Below are positions 10,257 to 19,473 of a DNA stretch of 64,000 nucleotides, piece after piece. The notes under the pieces were generated by a model. That model did no database searches, was not told the origin of the DNA, and saw only the letters and a list, made by a program, of their open reading frames with translations. Every line of letters starts with the position of its first letter. The first letter of the stretch is position 1. A program made the position numbers and the translations under genes. This stretch comes from Parageobacillus caldoxylosilyticus NBRC 107762 (GTDB lineage Bacteria; Bacillota; Bacilli; Bacillales; Anoxybacillaceae). The DNA lies in the NCBI RefSeq assembly GCF_000632715.1, contig NZ_BAWO01000001.1, positions 81,033 through 145,032 on the forward strand, read 5' to 3'.

Positions 10257-10287
10257 ATACTATGTTTTATACCTCAAATCTGTTCTC

Positions 10288-10316
10288 AATGTATCATAAG
10301 TTTTTATTTTCTTCAA
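10288..10316 (-). promoter_or_regulatory. Probable sigma-A promoter of the yrrT operon
   Basis: Minus-strand TTGAAG (10311-10316) and TACATT (10288-10293) are separated by exactly 17 bases. Start of transcription would be near 10281, giving a leader of about 60 bases that contains the CymR-like sequence. Confidence 0.45.
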
Positions 10317-10462
10317 TGATAAATTTTTTTCGTTTTACCCATTCCTCTATTTTTCCCAGACAAAAAGGCCAGCTTGCGATAAAAATCGCAAATGTTTTCC
10401 GCGCCCGAATAGATTATAACGTGAAAATCTGCTACACTTGGCGGTGAAAGGAGGCTTGATCC

Positions 10463-10669
10463 ATGAACATTTCTCTCGATCTCATTGAGGATAAAATCGA
10501 ATTTTTTGAGGCCGATGATTTGCAGACGCTCGAGAAAAAAATTAACGAACAAATCGAGCATAATAAGGCGCTTTTGCTTCACGTCCACCATGTTTCGCAT
10601 CAAATGCATGTAGCGGAAAACGGAAAAAGGTTTTACAGCGCTGTCGTCCATTTCAAAGCAAAAAAATAG
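10463..10669 (+). CDS. yrzA: DUF2536 family protein YrzA
   Basis: A 68-aa soluble protein with an acidic N-terminal half (LIEDKIEFFEADDLQTLEKKINEQIEHN) and the conserved HVHHVSHQMHVAENGKRFYSAVVHFKAKK end. It resembles B. subtilis YrzA (DUF2536), which also lies next to yrrT. Function unknown; the histidine cluster is notable but does not form a recognised metal site. ATG at 10463 has a strong AAAGGAGG. Transcribed divergently from yrrT and ends at a hairpin shared with yrrS. Confidence 0.75.
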   Translation: MNISLDLIEDKIEFFEADDLQTLEKKINEQIEHNKALLLHVHHVSHQMHVAENGKRFYSAVVHFKAKK

Positions 10670-10705
10670 GCGGATTTCCATCAACACAGGAAATCCGCTA
10701 CTTTC
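10669..10705. terminator. Terminator between yrzA and yrrS
   Basis: CGGATTTCC (10671-10679) pairs with GGAAATCCG (10689-10697) around a nine-base loop, followed by CTACTTTCTT. It sits between convergent genes and may serve both directions; U-tracts are short. Confidence 0.6.
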
Positions 10706-11341
10706 TTATTCCTTTTCTTTCAGCTTTTGCACTTTCGTCGGTTTCCATCCTTGGTTTTCGACCCATTCGATATATACCTTGTAGTGCTGTGTTTGATCTC
10801 TCGTAGAAATGGTGGCCACCGCTTTGTTCGGTCCATTATTGCCAATAAACCACACGATCATATCCGATTGGGAAACTCCGGTCGCGTAACTGACCGCGTC
10901 GAGCATTTCCTTCCAATCTACCGAATCTTTTTTAAATTGGGTGACATGCGGCTCCGACTGCGTCGTGCCAATCGGCTGCCATGCCGGATTGACGATTTCT
11001 TTCTCGATGTTGGAACCAGGGGCTCCTGGCGTTTCTATCACTTCTTGTTCTTGTTCTTCTTCCTCGCTCGTCTCTTTCTTGTCGGATTGCTCACTTTCTT
11101 CATTTATTTGCTGCTTATCCCCCATCTCCACCTCTACTTTTTTATCATCATGATTTTCTTTCGTTTCCGTTTTTGCCGATGTGTTCGCCGCTTGCTTATG
11201 CGGCTCGTCGTCACCAGCAAATAAATTCCACGCCACCACCACAATCAACAAAACGACGACGGCAATGGCGGCATTGAGAATGCGATTGATTTTCCGGCGC
11301 TTTGCCCGTTGTGCGAAACGCGGTCCAATTTCTTTTGCCAA
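10706..11341 (-). CDS. yrrS: YrrS family protein (DUF1510)
   Basis: The 211-aa protein has a short basic cytoplasmic N-terminus (RAKRRKINR), one membrane helix (about residues 22-41), a long acidic low-complexity linker rich in Glu/Lys/Gln (about 45-105), and a C-terminal extracytoplasmic domain with WKEMLDAVSYATGVSQSDMIVWFIGNNG. In B. subtilis yrrS forms a sporulation-linked operon with pbpI, and this is conserved. The start is TTG at 11341 after GGGAGG. The molecular role is unknown; an accessory to the penicillin-binding protein is inferred from context. Confidence 0.82.
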   Translation of the reverse strand: MAKEIGPRFAQRAKRRKINRILNAAIAVVVLLIVVVAWNLFAGDDEPHKQAANTSAKTETKENHDDKKVEVEMGDKQQINEESEQSDKKETSEEEEQEQEVIETPGAPGSNIEKEIVNPAWQPIGTTQSEPHVTQFKKDSVDWKEMLDAVSYATGVSQSDMIVWFIGNNGPNKAVATISTRDQTQHYKVYIEWVENQGWKPTKVQKLKEKE

Positions 11342-11413
11342 CCGTTGACAACCTCCCTCATTTAGCTGCTTCTATTGTATCATGGCGACCCTTTCTAATA
11401 AACTGTTTCGTCG

Positions 11414-13192
11414 TTATTCCGATTTTTTGTCCTGTTTGTCAAACTCATATATTTTTTGTACGAGATCGAAAAAGATATCGTTCGTTACCGTCCGTGAACT
11501 GTGGCAGTCCAGCTCGACGACGACAAGCGCGTATTTCGGGGCATCGGCAGGGAAATAGCCAGCAAACCATTTATTCACAAGTTCTTCATTGGCAAGTTTT
11601 TTTCCGGTTTCTGCCGTACCCGATTTTCCGGCGACCGCATACGGAAGCGATTGAAAACGCCGTCCCGTTCCCTGTTTATCCGTCACCACTTTGCGCAATA
11701 ACCGCTGCAATTGATTGGCGGTAACCGAAGAAATCGGCGGTTCATCGGAAAACGTTTGCTGCGGAAACGTGAACAAGGTCGTGCCGTTTTTATATAAAAT
11801 TTTGTCTACCGCCCTCACTTGCCTTGCCTCGCCATTGCGGGCAATTGTTGCCATCATGTTGGCGACCCCCAGCGGCGATACGCGCACGTCTTTTTGTCCA
11901 ATTGACGTTTGCGCAACGGCAAGCGGCACATGTTTATCACGCTCATCATGCCATATCGTTCCTTTTCTCTCCTCTGGAAATTGTTTAAAATCCGTTTCAT
12001 GATAGACATCGCCTCGCCATCCGGCGAGCGGATATAAGCCAAGTTTTTTCGCATACGTTTCCAAAATGTCCGGCTCTTGTTCAACAAGCTTTTTCCCAAG
12101 CGTCGCAAACGCGTTGTTGCAGCTGACCGCAAAACTTTCCTCAAACCCTAGCGTTCCGTAATCATGATCTCGATCCGGCGTTACTCCATCAATTTTTTTG
12201 CCGCAATCAAACATTTCCGTTGACGAAACCATCCCTTTTTCCAACGCAGCGGCGGCAACGACGGTCTTAAATACGGAGCCTGGGATTTGCGGCAACACCA
12301 TCTGGTTTTCCGCGCCGTGGTTTTTATACGGATTGCTCGGGTCCATATCAGGACGGCTGACCATTGCGAGAACGCTGTTTGTTGGGATATCCAATAGTAC
12401 AATGCCACCTTTCTTTAAATGATGCTCATCAGCGGCCCTTTCGGCAATTTTTTGCAAATCGCGGTCCATTGTCGTTTTTACAGAAACAGGATAAAATGGA
12501 TTGCTAGGATCACTATACTTTACGTCAAGGCCAAATAAAGGGCCTCCTTCCGCATCAACATGATACAACAGCTTTGTTTCTCCTTCAGGGATTAAAAATT
12601 CGTCAAATGCCTTTTGCAGGCCATGAATGCCAACTTCCGTATGCGGAGGAAGATGCCGCTTTGGGTAGCGGGAACGCAAAAGGCGGCTGTCCGCTCGGGT
12701 AAATCCGATTAAATGCGGCGCATATACTTTTTCAAGCGGATACTGCTTGTTTACCGCAAACACGCCTGGAATATGCAACTGGTTGATTTTTTCCATTTGT
12801 TTTTCGCTCAGCACAAATGGATGGCTGTCCATAGTCAATACAAACGGTTCTTTTGCTTTTTGCAGCTGATCAATGATGACTTGCGGTGAAATGTGAAGAA
12901 TGTTTGCCACTTGCTCGACAGGCCATTCCATCGTTTTTAAAAACGGGAACAGCACAAGAGAGGGGATATACTGTTTCGTGAGCGGTTTCCCGTTTCGATC
13001 CGTAAACATTCCCCTCCCGTCGTCAATCATTAACTCTTGTGTCCGTTGCGCAACGCTTTCCTCAATCAAATTGACTTTCTTCACGGAAAACGACTCTGTG
13101 CTCACTAACTGGATTTGAACAAGCCTGCCGATGAGAAGAAAAATGCTGATTTGGATAAGAGCAAGCACCACCATTACTCTTTTTTTCCACAT
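11414..13192 (-). CDS. pbpI: Class B penicillin-binding protein PbpI (PBP4b)
   Basis: A transpeptidase that cross-links peptidoglycan. The 592-aa protein has an N-terminal membrane anchor (about residues 7-26), a dimerisation/pedestal domain (about 50-230) and the transpeptidase domain with SVFK (Ser306, Lys309), SCN (357-359) and KSG (523-525). Length and neighbours match B. subtilis PbpI (YrrR), described there as sporulation-associated. The ATG at 13192 uses GAGGTG at 13201-13206. That site lies in the 3' arm of the greA terminator hairpin, so translation may be restrained unless the hairpin is melted or transcription starts inside it. Confidence 0.9.
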   Translation of the reverse strand: MWKKRVMVVLALIQISIFLLIGRLVQIQLVSTESFSVKKVNLIEESVAQRTQELMIDDGRGMFTDRNGKPLTKQYIPSLVLFPFLKTMEWPVEQVANILHISPQVIIDQLQKAKEPFVLTMDSHPFVLSEKQMEKINQLHIPGVFAVNKQYPLEKVYAPHLIGFTRADSRLLRSRYPKRHLPPHTEVGIHGLQKAFDEFLIPEGETKLLYHVDAEGGPLFGLDVKYSDPSNPFYPVSVKTTMDRDLQKIAERAADEHHLKKGGIVLLDIPTNSVLAMVSRPDMDPSNPYKNHGAENQMVLPQIPGSVFKTVVAAAALEKGMVSSTEMFDCGKKIDGVTPDRDHDYGTLGFEESFAVSCNNAFATLGKKLVEQEPDILETYAKKLGLYPLAGWRGDVYHETDFKQFPEERKGTIWHDERDKHVPLAVAQTSIGQKDVRVSPLGVANMMATIARNGEARQVRAVDKILYKNGTTLFTFPQQTFSDEPPISSVTANQLQRLLRKVVTDKQGTGRRFQSLPYAVAGKSGTAETGKKLANEELVNKWFAGYFPADAPKYALVVVELDCHSSRTVTNDIFFDLVQKIYEFDKQDKKSE

Positions 13193-13196
13193 AAAT

Positions 13197-13231
13197 AAAA
13201 CACCTCATCTTCATTTTCGACGAGGTGTTTT
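13197..13231 (-). terminator. Terminator hairpin after greA, containing the pbpI ribosome-binding site
   Basis: On the minus transcript AAAACACCTC (13222-13231) pairs with GAGGTGTTTT (13197-13206), and the U-run precedes the pbpI ATG. The GAGGTG of the 3' arm is exactly the pbpI Shine-Dalgarno. It lies 11 bases past the greA stop. Confidence 0.7.
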
Positions 13232-13241
13232 ATTTTGAAAC

Positions 13242-13718
13242 CTATTTAACGGCAACAATTTTTACGAGCATTTCGCCACCTGGTGTTTGCACGGTGACTT
13301 CTTCGCCAACTCTTCTGCCAAGCAGCGATTTTGCGATCGGGGAGTCATTGGAAATTTTTCCTTCAAATGGATCGGCCTCTGCGCTGCCGACAATCGTGTA
13401 TGTTTCTTCTTCCCCGTCCGGAAGTTCAATAAATGTCACTGATTTTCCTAAGGAAACGACATCCGGATTTTCCTTGTCTTCTTCAATGATCACCGCATTG
13501 CGAATCATATTTTCCAACGTTTGAATGCGCGACTCGACAAATGCTTGTTCATCTTTGGCGGCATCGTATTCCGAGTTTTCCGACAGGTCCCCAAAACCGC
13601 GGGCAATTTTAATGCGTTCCACTACTTCCTTCCGCTTTACCGTTTTTAAATATTCAAGCTCTTGTTCCAGTTTCTCTTTTCCCTCTTTTGTCATCGGATA
13701 TTGCTTTTCATTTGCCAT
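13242..13718 (-). CDS. greA: Transcript cleavage factor GreA
   Basis: GreA rescues backtracked RNA polymerase by stimulating transcript cleavage. The N-terminal coiled coil (about residues 10-75) carries the acidic tip [19 protein letters not shown] with the conserved DLSEN and aspartate/glutamates. The C-terminal FKBP-like domain has [23 protein letters not shown] and [17 protein letters not shown]. The MANEK start at 13718 (158 aa) is preferred by homology; an adjacent ATG at 13721 is equally well placed relative to GAGGAG. It follows udk, with a hairpin between. Confidence 0.96.
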   Translation of the reverse strand: MANEKQYPMTKEGKEKLEQELEYLKTVKRKEVVERIKIARGFGDLSENSEYDAAKDEQAFVESRIQTLENMIRNAVIIEEDKENPDVVSLGKSVTFIELPDGEEETYTIVGSAEADPFEGKISNDSPIAKSLLGRRVGEEVTVQTPGGEMLVKIVAVK

Positions 13719-13765
13719 CATCTTTCACTCCTCTATATATTTTTCTTTTTCATGATGTGTATGTA

Positions 13766-13802
13766 AAACGTACGAACAACGGAAAACGCTGTTCGTACGT
13801 TT
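13766..13802 (-). terminator. Hairpin between udk and greA, probable udk terminator
   Basis: A perfect 13-bp stem (13766-13778 with 13790-13802) built on CGTACGAACA. The U-tract on the minus strand is short (four T), so termination may be partial and greA may receive read-through. Confidence 0.55.
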
Positions 13803-13845
13803 ACTTGTTTATATATATTTATATTGTTTTATCTATGCTATGTTA

Positions 13846-14481
13846 TTATAAAAACGATTTTTGTTCAAGAATTGTGCGAATTTTTGTGACCAGTAAATCA
13901 ATGGCGACATGATTTTGCCCGCCTTCCGGAACAATGATATCGGCATAGCGTTTCGTCGGTTCGACGAATTGATTATGCATTGGACGGACGACGGAAACGT
14001 ACTGTTCGATGACGGACTCGAGCGTGCGGCCGCGTTCTTTAATGTCGCGGAGCAGGCGGCGGATAATGCGGATGTCCGCATCGGTATCGACGTATACTTT
14101 AATATCCATTAAGTTGCGCAAACGCTCATCCTCTAAGACAAGAATCCCTTCTAAAATAATAACATCTTTTGGCTCGACGTGGATGACTTTATTCGACCGT
14201 GTGTGAAGTTTGTAATCATACACCGGCTTTTCAATCGGCTCATACTGCAACAATTTATGAATATGCTCAATTAACAAATCATTATCAAACGCAAGCGGAT
14301 GGTCGTAATTCGTTTTCAGCCGTTCTGCAAACGGGAGATGGCTTTGATCCTTATAGTAAAAATCTTGCTCAAGCACTAAAATCGAGCGATCGCCAAAATG
14401 CTCATAAATTGCCTTTGCCACGCTCGTTTTCCCCGAGCCGGATCCACCGGCTACGCCGATGACAACAGGCTTCTTCCCCAT
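13846..14481 (-). CDS. udk: Uridine kinase
   Basis: Udk phosphorylates uridine and cytidine to UMP and CMP (pyrimidine salvage). The P-loop [15 protein letters not shown] (Lys18) lies at the N-terminus. [13 protein letters not shown] and [12 protein letters not shown] follow, then the lid-region arginines [12 protein letters not shown]; the C-terminus ends [19 protein letters not shown]. At 211 aa it is full length. It is the last gene of the trmR-trhP1-trhP2-udk run, one base after trhP2, as in B. subtilis. Confidence 0.96.
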   Translation of the reverse strand: MGKKPVVIGVAGGSGSGKTSVAKAIYEHFGDRSILVLEQDFYYKDQSHLPFAERLKTNYDHPLAFDNDLLIEHIHKLLQYEPIEKPVYDYKLHTRSNKVIHVEPKDVIILEGILVLEDERLRNLMDIKVYVDTDADIRIIRRLLRDIKERGRTLESVIEQYVSVVRPMHNQFVEPTKRYADIIVPEGGQNHVAIDLLVTKIRTILEQKSFL

Positions 14482-14482
14482 G

Positions 14483-15751
14483 TTAGTTCTCCTTTCTCAT
14501 CATGTTGTACGGGAAGACTTCGCGCTCTACTTTAAACTTGACGATTTGCAGCGGGTGGCGCGCCGCGTCCAATTCGTTCCCATTTTCATCCCAAATTTTA
14601 TCTACGACTTGCGTGAAGTTTTCAATTTCCGGACCAAAAAATTCCACTTCATCACCTGGTTTAAAGAAGTTACGCTGCTGCAATGTCACCATTTGCGTTT
14701 CTTTATCATAATCGAGAACAAGGCCGGCAAATTCATGGGTCGTTTTGCGGCTGTGCGAACCGTACATATGATCGTTGTATCCTGGCATGCCAGCAAAGAA
14801 AGACGGAGCTGTATCACGGTTGGCGCATTTATCAAGCTCTTTTATCCATTCCTCGCGAATGACGAAATGGTCGGGATCCGCGCAATACGCATCAATCACT
14901 TTGCGGTATACGCTCACAACCGTCGCCACGTAATGGATCGATTTCATCCGTCCTTCAATTTTTAAGCTGTCGATTCCTAATTCAATCATGGCTGGAATGG
15001 CGCGAATCAAATTCAAATCTTTAGCGCTCATGGCAAATGGTGCGTCGTTTTCATCAAAGAGCGGAATCTCTTTATCCCCTTCTAATTTATATAAATCATA
15101 ATCCCAGCGGCACGATTGACAGCAGCCTCCGCGGTTGGAATCACGCGCCGTCATATGGTTGCTTAACACGCAGCGGCCGGAGTACGCCGAGCACATCGCT
15201 CCGTGAATAAACGCTTCAATCTCAATATCGACTTTTTCTTTAATTTCGCGGATTTCTTGCGCGCTCGTTTCACGCGCGAGCACGACGCGCTCTAATCCTT
15301 CCTCTTTCCAAAATTGCACCGCTTTCCAATTAGCGAGCGACTGCTGCGTGCTTAAGTGCACTTCCAATTTCGGCGCCACCCGGCGCGCCGTTTCAATAAT
15401 AAGCGGGTCGGCGACAATAATGCCGTGAACGCCGGCCTGCTCTAACGCCTGTAAATATTCCTCAAGGCCGGGAATGTTTTCGTTATGGGCATAAATGTTG
15501 GCCGTTACGTACACTTTGGCGCCATATTGGTTTGCAAACTGAACGCCTTCTTTTATTTCTTCGATCGTAAAGTTATCGGCGTTCGCGCGCAAGCTGTATT
15601 CTTGACCGCCGATAAACACCGCATCTGCGCCGTAGTGCACGGCGATTTTTAGCTTTTCCAAGTTGCCGGCCGGAGCGAGAAGCTCGGGTTTTTTCACGAT
15701 TACGCGTTTGCCGTCAATGATTTCGGAAATTTTATCATTTTTTAGCAGCAT
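14483..15751 (-). CDS. trhP2: Peptidase U32 family tRNA hydroxylation protein TrhP2 (YrrO)
   Basis: U32-family proteins TrhP1/TrhP2 are needed for prephenate-dependent hydroxylation of tRNA wobble uridine to 5-hydroxyuridine. The 422-aa product begins near [21 protein letters not shown] and contains the cysteine cluster [12 protein letters not shown]...GGCCQSC and [10 protein letters not shown], with a C-terminal beta-domain. Length equals that recalled for YrrO. The ATG at 15751 follows AGGAGG by nine bases; an in-frame extension to 15796 has no site. The older collagenase-like peptidase annotation is not supported by context, since it lies with trmR. Confidence 0.9.
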   Translation of the reverse strand: MLLKNDKISEIIDGKRVIVKKPELLAPAGNLEKLKIAVHYGADAVFIGGQEYSLRANADNFTIEEIKEGVQFANQYGAKVYVTANIYAHNENIPGLEEYLQALEQAGVHGIIVADPLIIETARRVAPKLEVHLSTQQSLANWKAVQFWKEEGLERVVLARETSAQEIREIKEKVDIEIEAFIHGAMCSAYSGRCVLSNHMTARDSNRGGCCQSCRWDYDLYKLEGDKEIPLFDENDAPFAMSAKDLNLIRAIPAMIELGIDSLKIEGRMKSIHYVATVVSVYRKVIDAYCADPDHFVIREEWIKELDKCANRDTAPSFFAGMPGYNDHMYGSHSRKTTHEFAGLVLDYDKETQMVTLQQRNFFKPGDEVEFFGPEIENFTQVVDKIWDENGNELDAARHPLQIVKFKVEREVFPYNMMRKEN

Positions 15752-15811
15752 CCGCTCATTCCTCCTTTTCTTATTGCTTAGCGCGATGCAACGCATCGCT
15801 CGTTTTTGTTG

Positions 15812-16741
15812 TTAGTAAACCGTTTCTTTAAAGAAAAATCCCGTATCCAATGGGCGGTGTTTCGGCTGAATCGCTTCGATTTTCGCCAGCAGCTCGTCCT
15901 TTTCTTTTTCGTATTGCGCACGGTTTTCTGCACATAAATCAACGGCGCGGCGATACAGTTTAGTCACTTCGGTAATATAGCTTTGTTCATGCAGCACTCC
16001 ATCGATTTTAAAGCTGTCAATCCCCGCGTCTACCATCTCGCTCAATTCATCAATGATGCAAATATCGTTTGGACTCATAATATGTGTGCCGTTTTCGTCC
16101 TCGAAAATCGGATATTTATTGTCGCGTTCTTTATCATATAAAAACATGCCTTTTTCATATTTTTTTCGTTCGATTTCCATCACTTTTCCTTGATACTCAA
16201 AATAGTTGCCGATCAATGAACGCTTCGACTGATACATGCACGTCATTCCGTGCACTTGCACTTCGATTTCTACTTCCGCATGCTTCTTAATTTCCAAAAT
16301 CGCCTCCATATTTAATTCACGGGCGAGAACGGCGCGCTTTGCCCCCTTTCTCCCCCAGTAGTTGCACGTATACCAGTTTGTCGCCGTCGTTTCCGTATTC
16401 CAGTGCAGCTTCATATGGGGAGCGACTTCACGCACCGTCATTAATACGGCCGGATCGCCAAAGACGATCGCATCGGCGCCGACCTCGGCAAGAAAACGAA
16501 TGTAATCGCCAAGTTCATCGACTTTATCGTTGTGAAAAATGGCATTCATCGCGACATATACTTTCATGCCGTATTGGTGCGCCGCTTTCACCGCTTCTGC
16601 TACATCCGCGCGGGAAAACTCTCCGGCGAGGCGCAGACCGTAACGCTGTTCGCCGATCATCACCGCATCGGCGCCGGCATTGGCTAAATCATGTATGTGG
16701 GAAACGCTCGTTGGCGTCACTAACAATTCTGGTTTTTTCAT
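15812..16741 (-). CDS. trhP1: Peptidase U32 family tRNA hydroxylation protein TrhP1 (YrrN)
   Basis: A paralogue of the next gene, 309 aa, covering the U32 TIM-barrel-like core without the C-terminal domain of TrhP2. It starts MKKPELLVTPTSVSHIHDLANAGADAVMIGEQRYGLRLAGEF and retains VLARELNMEAILEIKK and DSFKIDGVLHEQSYI. Only single cysteines correspond to the TrhP2 cluster, as in its B. subtilis counterpart. The ATG overlaps the trmR stop (ATGA), implying coupled translation and joint function in forming 5-hydroxyuridine at tRNA position 34, the substrate of TrmR. Confidence 0.88.
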   Translation of the reverse strand: MKKPELLVTPTSVSHIHDLANAGADAVMIGEQRYGLRLAGEFSRADVAEAVKAAHQYGMKVYVAMNAIFHNDKVDELGDYIRFLAEVGADAIVFGDPAVLMTVREVAPHMKLHWNTETTATNWYTCNYWGRKGAKRAVLARELNMEAILEIKKHAEVEIEVQVHGMTCMYQSKRSLIGNYFEYQGKVMEIERKKYEKGMFLYDKERDNKYPIFEDENGTHIMSPNDICIIDELSEMVDAGIDSFKIDGVLHEQSYITEVTKLYRRAVDLCAENRAQYEKEKDELLAKIEAIQPKHRPLDTGFFFKETVY

Positions 16742-17391
16742 TGCCTTTCACCTCGTTTTCTTGATATTGCCACCCCATCCCCAACCGGAAGAATGATCGT
16801 TTCGTAATCGTTGCGGCCTGCAAGCCATTCGTTATAACGGCGAATTTTCGCCGCTAACTGGCGCATGCGCTTGTTTTCAATTGGCTCCTCTGTTGCAACA
16901 AGCCCCTTGAACAATACATTATCCGTAATGATCAAGCCGTTTTCTGCAAGCAGCGGCTCATACAGTTCAAAAAAGCGCTGGTATTGTCCTTTTGCCGCAT
17001 CAATAAACAAAACATCAAATGGGGCGGCTTTCGCGACATCGCTATAGACGTTGAGCGCATCTCCGAAAATGACGCGGATTTGCCCGCTTGTCCCTGTTTG
17101 GTTGATATAAAAAAGGGCTCGTTCATATCGCTCCTTGTCTCTTTCAATCGTAACAATTTCGGCGGCGGGAAGCGCTTTTGCCATGCGGATCGCCGAATAC
17201 CCTATCGCTGTGCCGATTTCCAAAATCCGCTTTGGCTGGGCGATTTTCAATATGTGCAGCATTACTTCTATTCCCGTCACTTCCATAATGGGAATATCAT
17301 ATTCTTGCGCGTAACGCTCCATCTCTTTTATTTGCTTATCCCGCTCCGGAATAAACTGCTTAATATATTGGACGATTTCTTTCGATATCAA
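16738..17391 (-). CDS. trmR: tRNA 5-hydroxyuridine methyltransferase TrmR (YrrM)
   Basis: TrmR uses AdoMet to methylate 5-hydroxyuridine at tRNA wobble position 34 to 5-methoxyuridine. The 217-aa product is an O-methyltransferase of the COMT-like class: motif I ILEIGTAIGYSAIRMA, ETIERD-like VTIERDKERYERA, VLFIDAAKGQY with the metal aspartate, and ITDNVLFKG. The start is a TTG at 17391, close after AGGAGGGG. It is first in the trmR-trhP1-trhP2-udk cluster, so enzyme and substrate-forming genes are together. Confidence 0.9.
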   Translation of the reverse strand: MISKEIVQYIKQFIPERDKQIKEMERYAQEYDIPIMEVTGIEVMLHILKIAQPKRILEIGTAIGYSAIRMAKALPAAEIVTIERDKERYERALFYINQTGTSGQIRVIFGDALNVYSDVAKAAPFDVLFIDAAKGQYQRFFELYEPLLAENGLIITDNVLFKGLVATEEPIENKRMRQLAAKIRRYNEWLAGRNDYETIILPVGDGVAISRKRGERQ

Positions 17392-17404
17392 AAGAGCCCC
17401 TCCT

Positions 17405-17437
17405 CGAAAAAATAAGAGTCACTGAAGGACTCTTATT
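17405..17437 (-). terminator. Terminator of mltG
   Basis: AATAAGAGTC (17411-17420) and GACTCTTATT (17428-17437) form a 10-bp stem with a seven-base loop. A-run 17407-17412 gives the minus transcript a U-tract. Sits between mltG and trmR. Confidence 0.75.
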
Positions 17438-17530
17438 GTAGGATAGCGATTGATAACTTTATATATACTACCACAAAACATGCGAAATGCGAAATATTTT
17501 CGCCCGTCGTCCAGCAATTCACATTCGATT

Positions 17531-18625
17531 CTATTGTTTTCCAATATATTTCTCCTTCTGGCGATTATGTTCTTCCAATGTTTTGGTAAAAACAACATCT
17601 CCGCCTGGTGTAGCAAGAAAATAGAAATAGTCCGTTTTCGCAGGTTTCAATGCCGCTTGAATCGACATCATCCCGGCATTGGCAATCGGCCCAGGCGGGA
17701 GGCCTTTGTAGATATACGTATTATATGGGGATTTTACTTCTAAATCTTTATAATAAACGCGATCTTTATGCTTGCCAAGCGCATACAAAACGGTAGGGTC
17801 TGTCTGCAATGGCATGCCCTTGCGGAGGCGGTTGTAAAACACGCTCGCAATTTTTTGGCGATCCGCTTTTTCCGTTGCTTCCTCCTCAATTAGAGAGGAT
17901 ATGGTTAACAGCTGGTGCGGCGACATATTTGCTTTCTTCATATCCTGTTCGTATTTCGCTAACACCTCTGCTGTTTTCCCCAACATCTCCTCAATAATGT
18001 CGGAAATAGGGGGCTTTTTTTCATCAAACGAATACGTAGCAGGAAACAAATAGCCTTCTAGCGGATAACGGATGTTTTTATTAAAAATATCCTTCGACAA
18101 AACGGTAGGGTATTTTTGCATCAAATGTTCAATATAAGCACGGTCATTTAACTGCTTTAGCACCTCTTCCTTCTTGTATCCCGTTTTTTCGGCAATGATG
18201 GCCGCGATTTGCGTTATTTGCGTCCCTTCCGGAATCGTTAGTTTAAGTCCGGCTTTTTTCGTTATCTTTCCCGTTTTTAAAACTGCAATAATATCGTCAA
18301 CGGACATGGAACGATTTAGTTTGTATTCCCCTGCTTGGAAATCCACATGATTTTTAAATTTGACGTAATAGCGAAACACCGTTGCGCTTTTGATCAGCCT
18401 CTTTTTTTCCAACAGATTGGCAATCTCATTCACGGAAGAGCCGATAGGAATCGATATATGAACAGGCTTTTTGTCCTGTGGATCGACTGGTTGCAACGCC
18501 GACTTGATATAGAAATAGCTGCCTACCCCTATCGCGATACAAGCAATCAATATAGCAGCACAAACGAGCAACACGATTTTTCGTACAATTTGTGCATCTT
18601 TTTGTAAAAATTGGTTATTGTCCAT
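17531..18625 (-). CDS. mltG: Endolytic peptidoglycan transglycosylase MltG (YrrL)
   Basis: MltG cuts nascent glycan strands at the membrane and so sets their length. The 364-aa protein has one N-terminal membrane helix (about residues 14-36), a LysM-like subdomain ([20 protein letters not shown]), and the YceG catalytic domain. There ISSLIEEEA places the catalytic glutamate at 247, followed by [25 protein letters not shown] and [20 protein letters not shown]-like residues. ATG at 18625 follows AAAGGAGG. It is flanked by terminators on both sides and so is likely its own transcription unit. Confidence 0.93.
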   Translation of the reverse strand: [364 protein letters not shown]

Positions 18626-18702
18626 TGGAAACCTCCTTTCACTCGTGATATTATACTACAAATTTTTGCATTTTTCGCTATTCGTTTGTCTTTTTTTCAA
18701 TA

Positions 18703-18736
18703 AAAAAGATGGCCCAGTATACCGGGCCATCTTTTT
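18703..18736 (-). terminator. Terminator between yrzB and mltG
   Basis: A 13-bp stem AAAAAGATGGCCC (18703-18715) with GGGCCATCTTTTT (18724-18736), eight-base loop and A/T-runs on both flanks. It ends the yrzL-ruvX-yrzB unit 14 bases past the yrzB stop. Confidence 0.82.
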
Positions 18737-18749
18737 CATCCTACTTCTC

Positions 18750-19037
18750 TCATTCTTCTTGTTCGGCGCAGAACGTATTCCATACTTCTTCAATCATTTC
18801 CCATTCTTCTTCCGACTCAATTGGCAGCAGTTCCCCTTCCTGCTCTCCTTCACCAGGAATAAATGCCGACACATGAATTTCCGTTTCTTCGTCATCGTCT
18901 TCAAATTCTGCACCTACCGGATAATAAAACACATACGATTTTCCAAAGTCCTCTGACTCAAACGTAAACAATATTTCACATAATTGCTCATTGCCGTTTT
19001 CATCGACAACAGTAATATGTCGATCGCCATGTTCCAT
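18750..19037 (-). CDS. yrzB: DUF1292 family protein YrzB
   Basis: A 95-aa very acidic protein ([22 protein letters not shown] start, [13 protein letters not shown] middle, [14 protein letters not shown] end) of the DUF1292/YrzB family. No catalytic motif is visible and the function is unknown. The ATG at 19037 follows TTGGAGGAG; the longer frame to 19109 overlaps ruvX and has no site. It forms a conserved trio with ruvX and yrzL downstream of alaS. Confidence 0.85.
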   Translation of the reverse strand: MEHGDRHITVVDENGNEQLCEILFTFESEDFGKSYVFYYPVGAEFEDDDEETEIHVSAFIPGEGEQEGELLPIESEEEWEMIEEVWNTFCAEQEE

Positions 19038-19053
19038 ATTTTTCTCCTCCAAT

Positions 19054-19470
19054 TTACTGTTTACTATCCAAATACGACTGCAAAATGACGACAGCCGCCA
19101 TTTTATCAATGACCTTTCTGCGCTTTTTTCGGCTGAGATCGGCGGCGATTAACATCCGTTCCGCCGCCATAGTGGATAAACGCTCGTCCCACAATATGAC
19201 TGGAAGGGAAAATTCCCGTTTGAGCAATTCTGCGAAGCGCTGGCTCGCCTCCGCCCGCGGACCAACGGTTCCATTCATATTTTTTGGAAATCCGACGACA
19301 ATCGTTTCGACCTGATATTCATCAATAATTTCGCGAAGCCGCTTCAGCCCGTATTCTCCTCGCTCTTCGTCGATTGCGATCGTCTCCAGTCCTTGCGCCG
19401 TCCAGCCCAGTTCATCGCTAACTGCTACTCCAAGCGTTTTTGTACCTAAATCAAGTCCCAATATACGCAT
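19054..19470 (-). CDS. ruvX: Putative pre-16S rRNA nuclease / RuvX (YqgF, YrrK)
   Basis: A 138-aa RNase-H-fold protein: first strand [19 protein letters not shown] with the catalytic aspartate at residue 6, then [36 protein letters not shown] with a conserved acidic residue, and [14 protein letters not shown] with the last aspartate. Family members process the 5' end of 16S rRNA and were also proposed to resolve Holliday junctions. All catalytic acids are present. It sits four bases after yrzL and sixteen before yrzB. Confidence 0.92.
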   Translation of the reverse strand: MRILGLDLGTKTLGVAVSDELGWTAQGLETIAIDEERGEYGLKRLREIIDEYQVETIVVGFPKNMNGTVGPRAEASQRFAELLKREFSLPVILWDERLSTMAAERMLIAADLSRKKRRKVIDKMAAVVILQSYLDSKQ

Positions 19471-19473
19471 CGG

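Noticed and set aside
14483..16741. Secreted collagenase/peptidase function for the two U32 proteins
   Set aside because: There is no signal peptide, and they lie in an overlapping operon with trmR; tRNA hydroxylation fits better.
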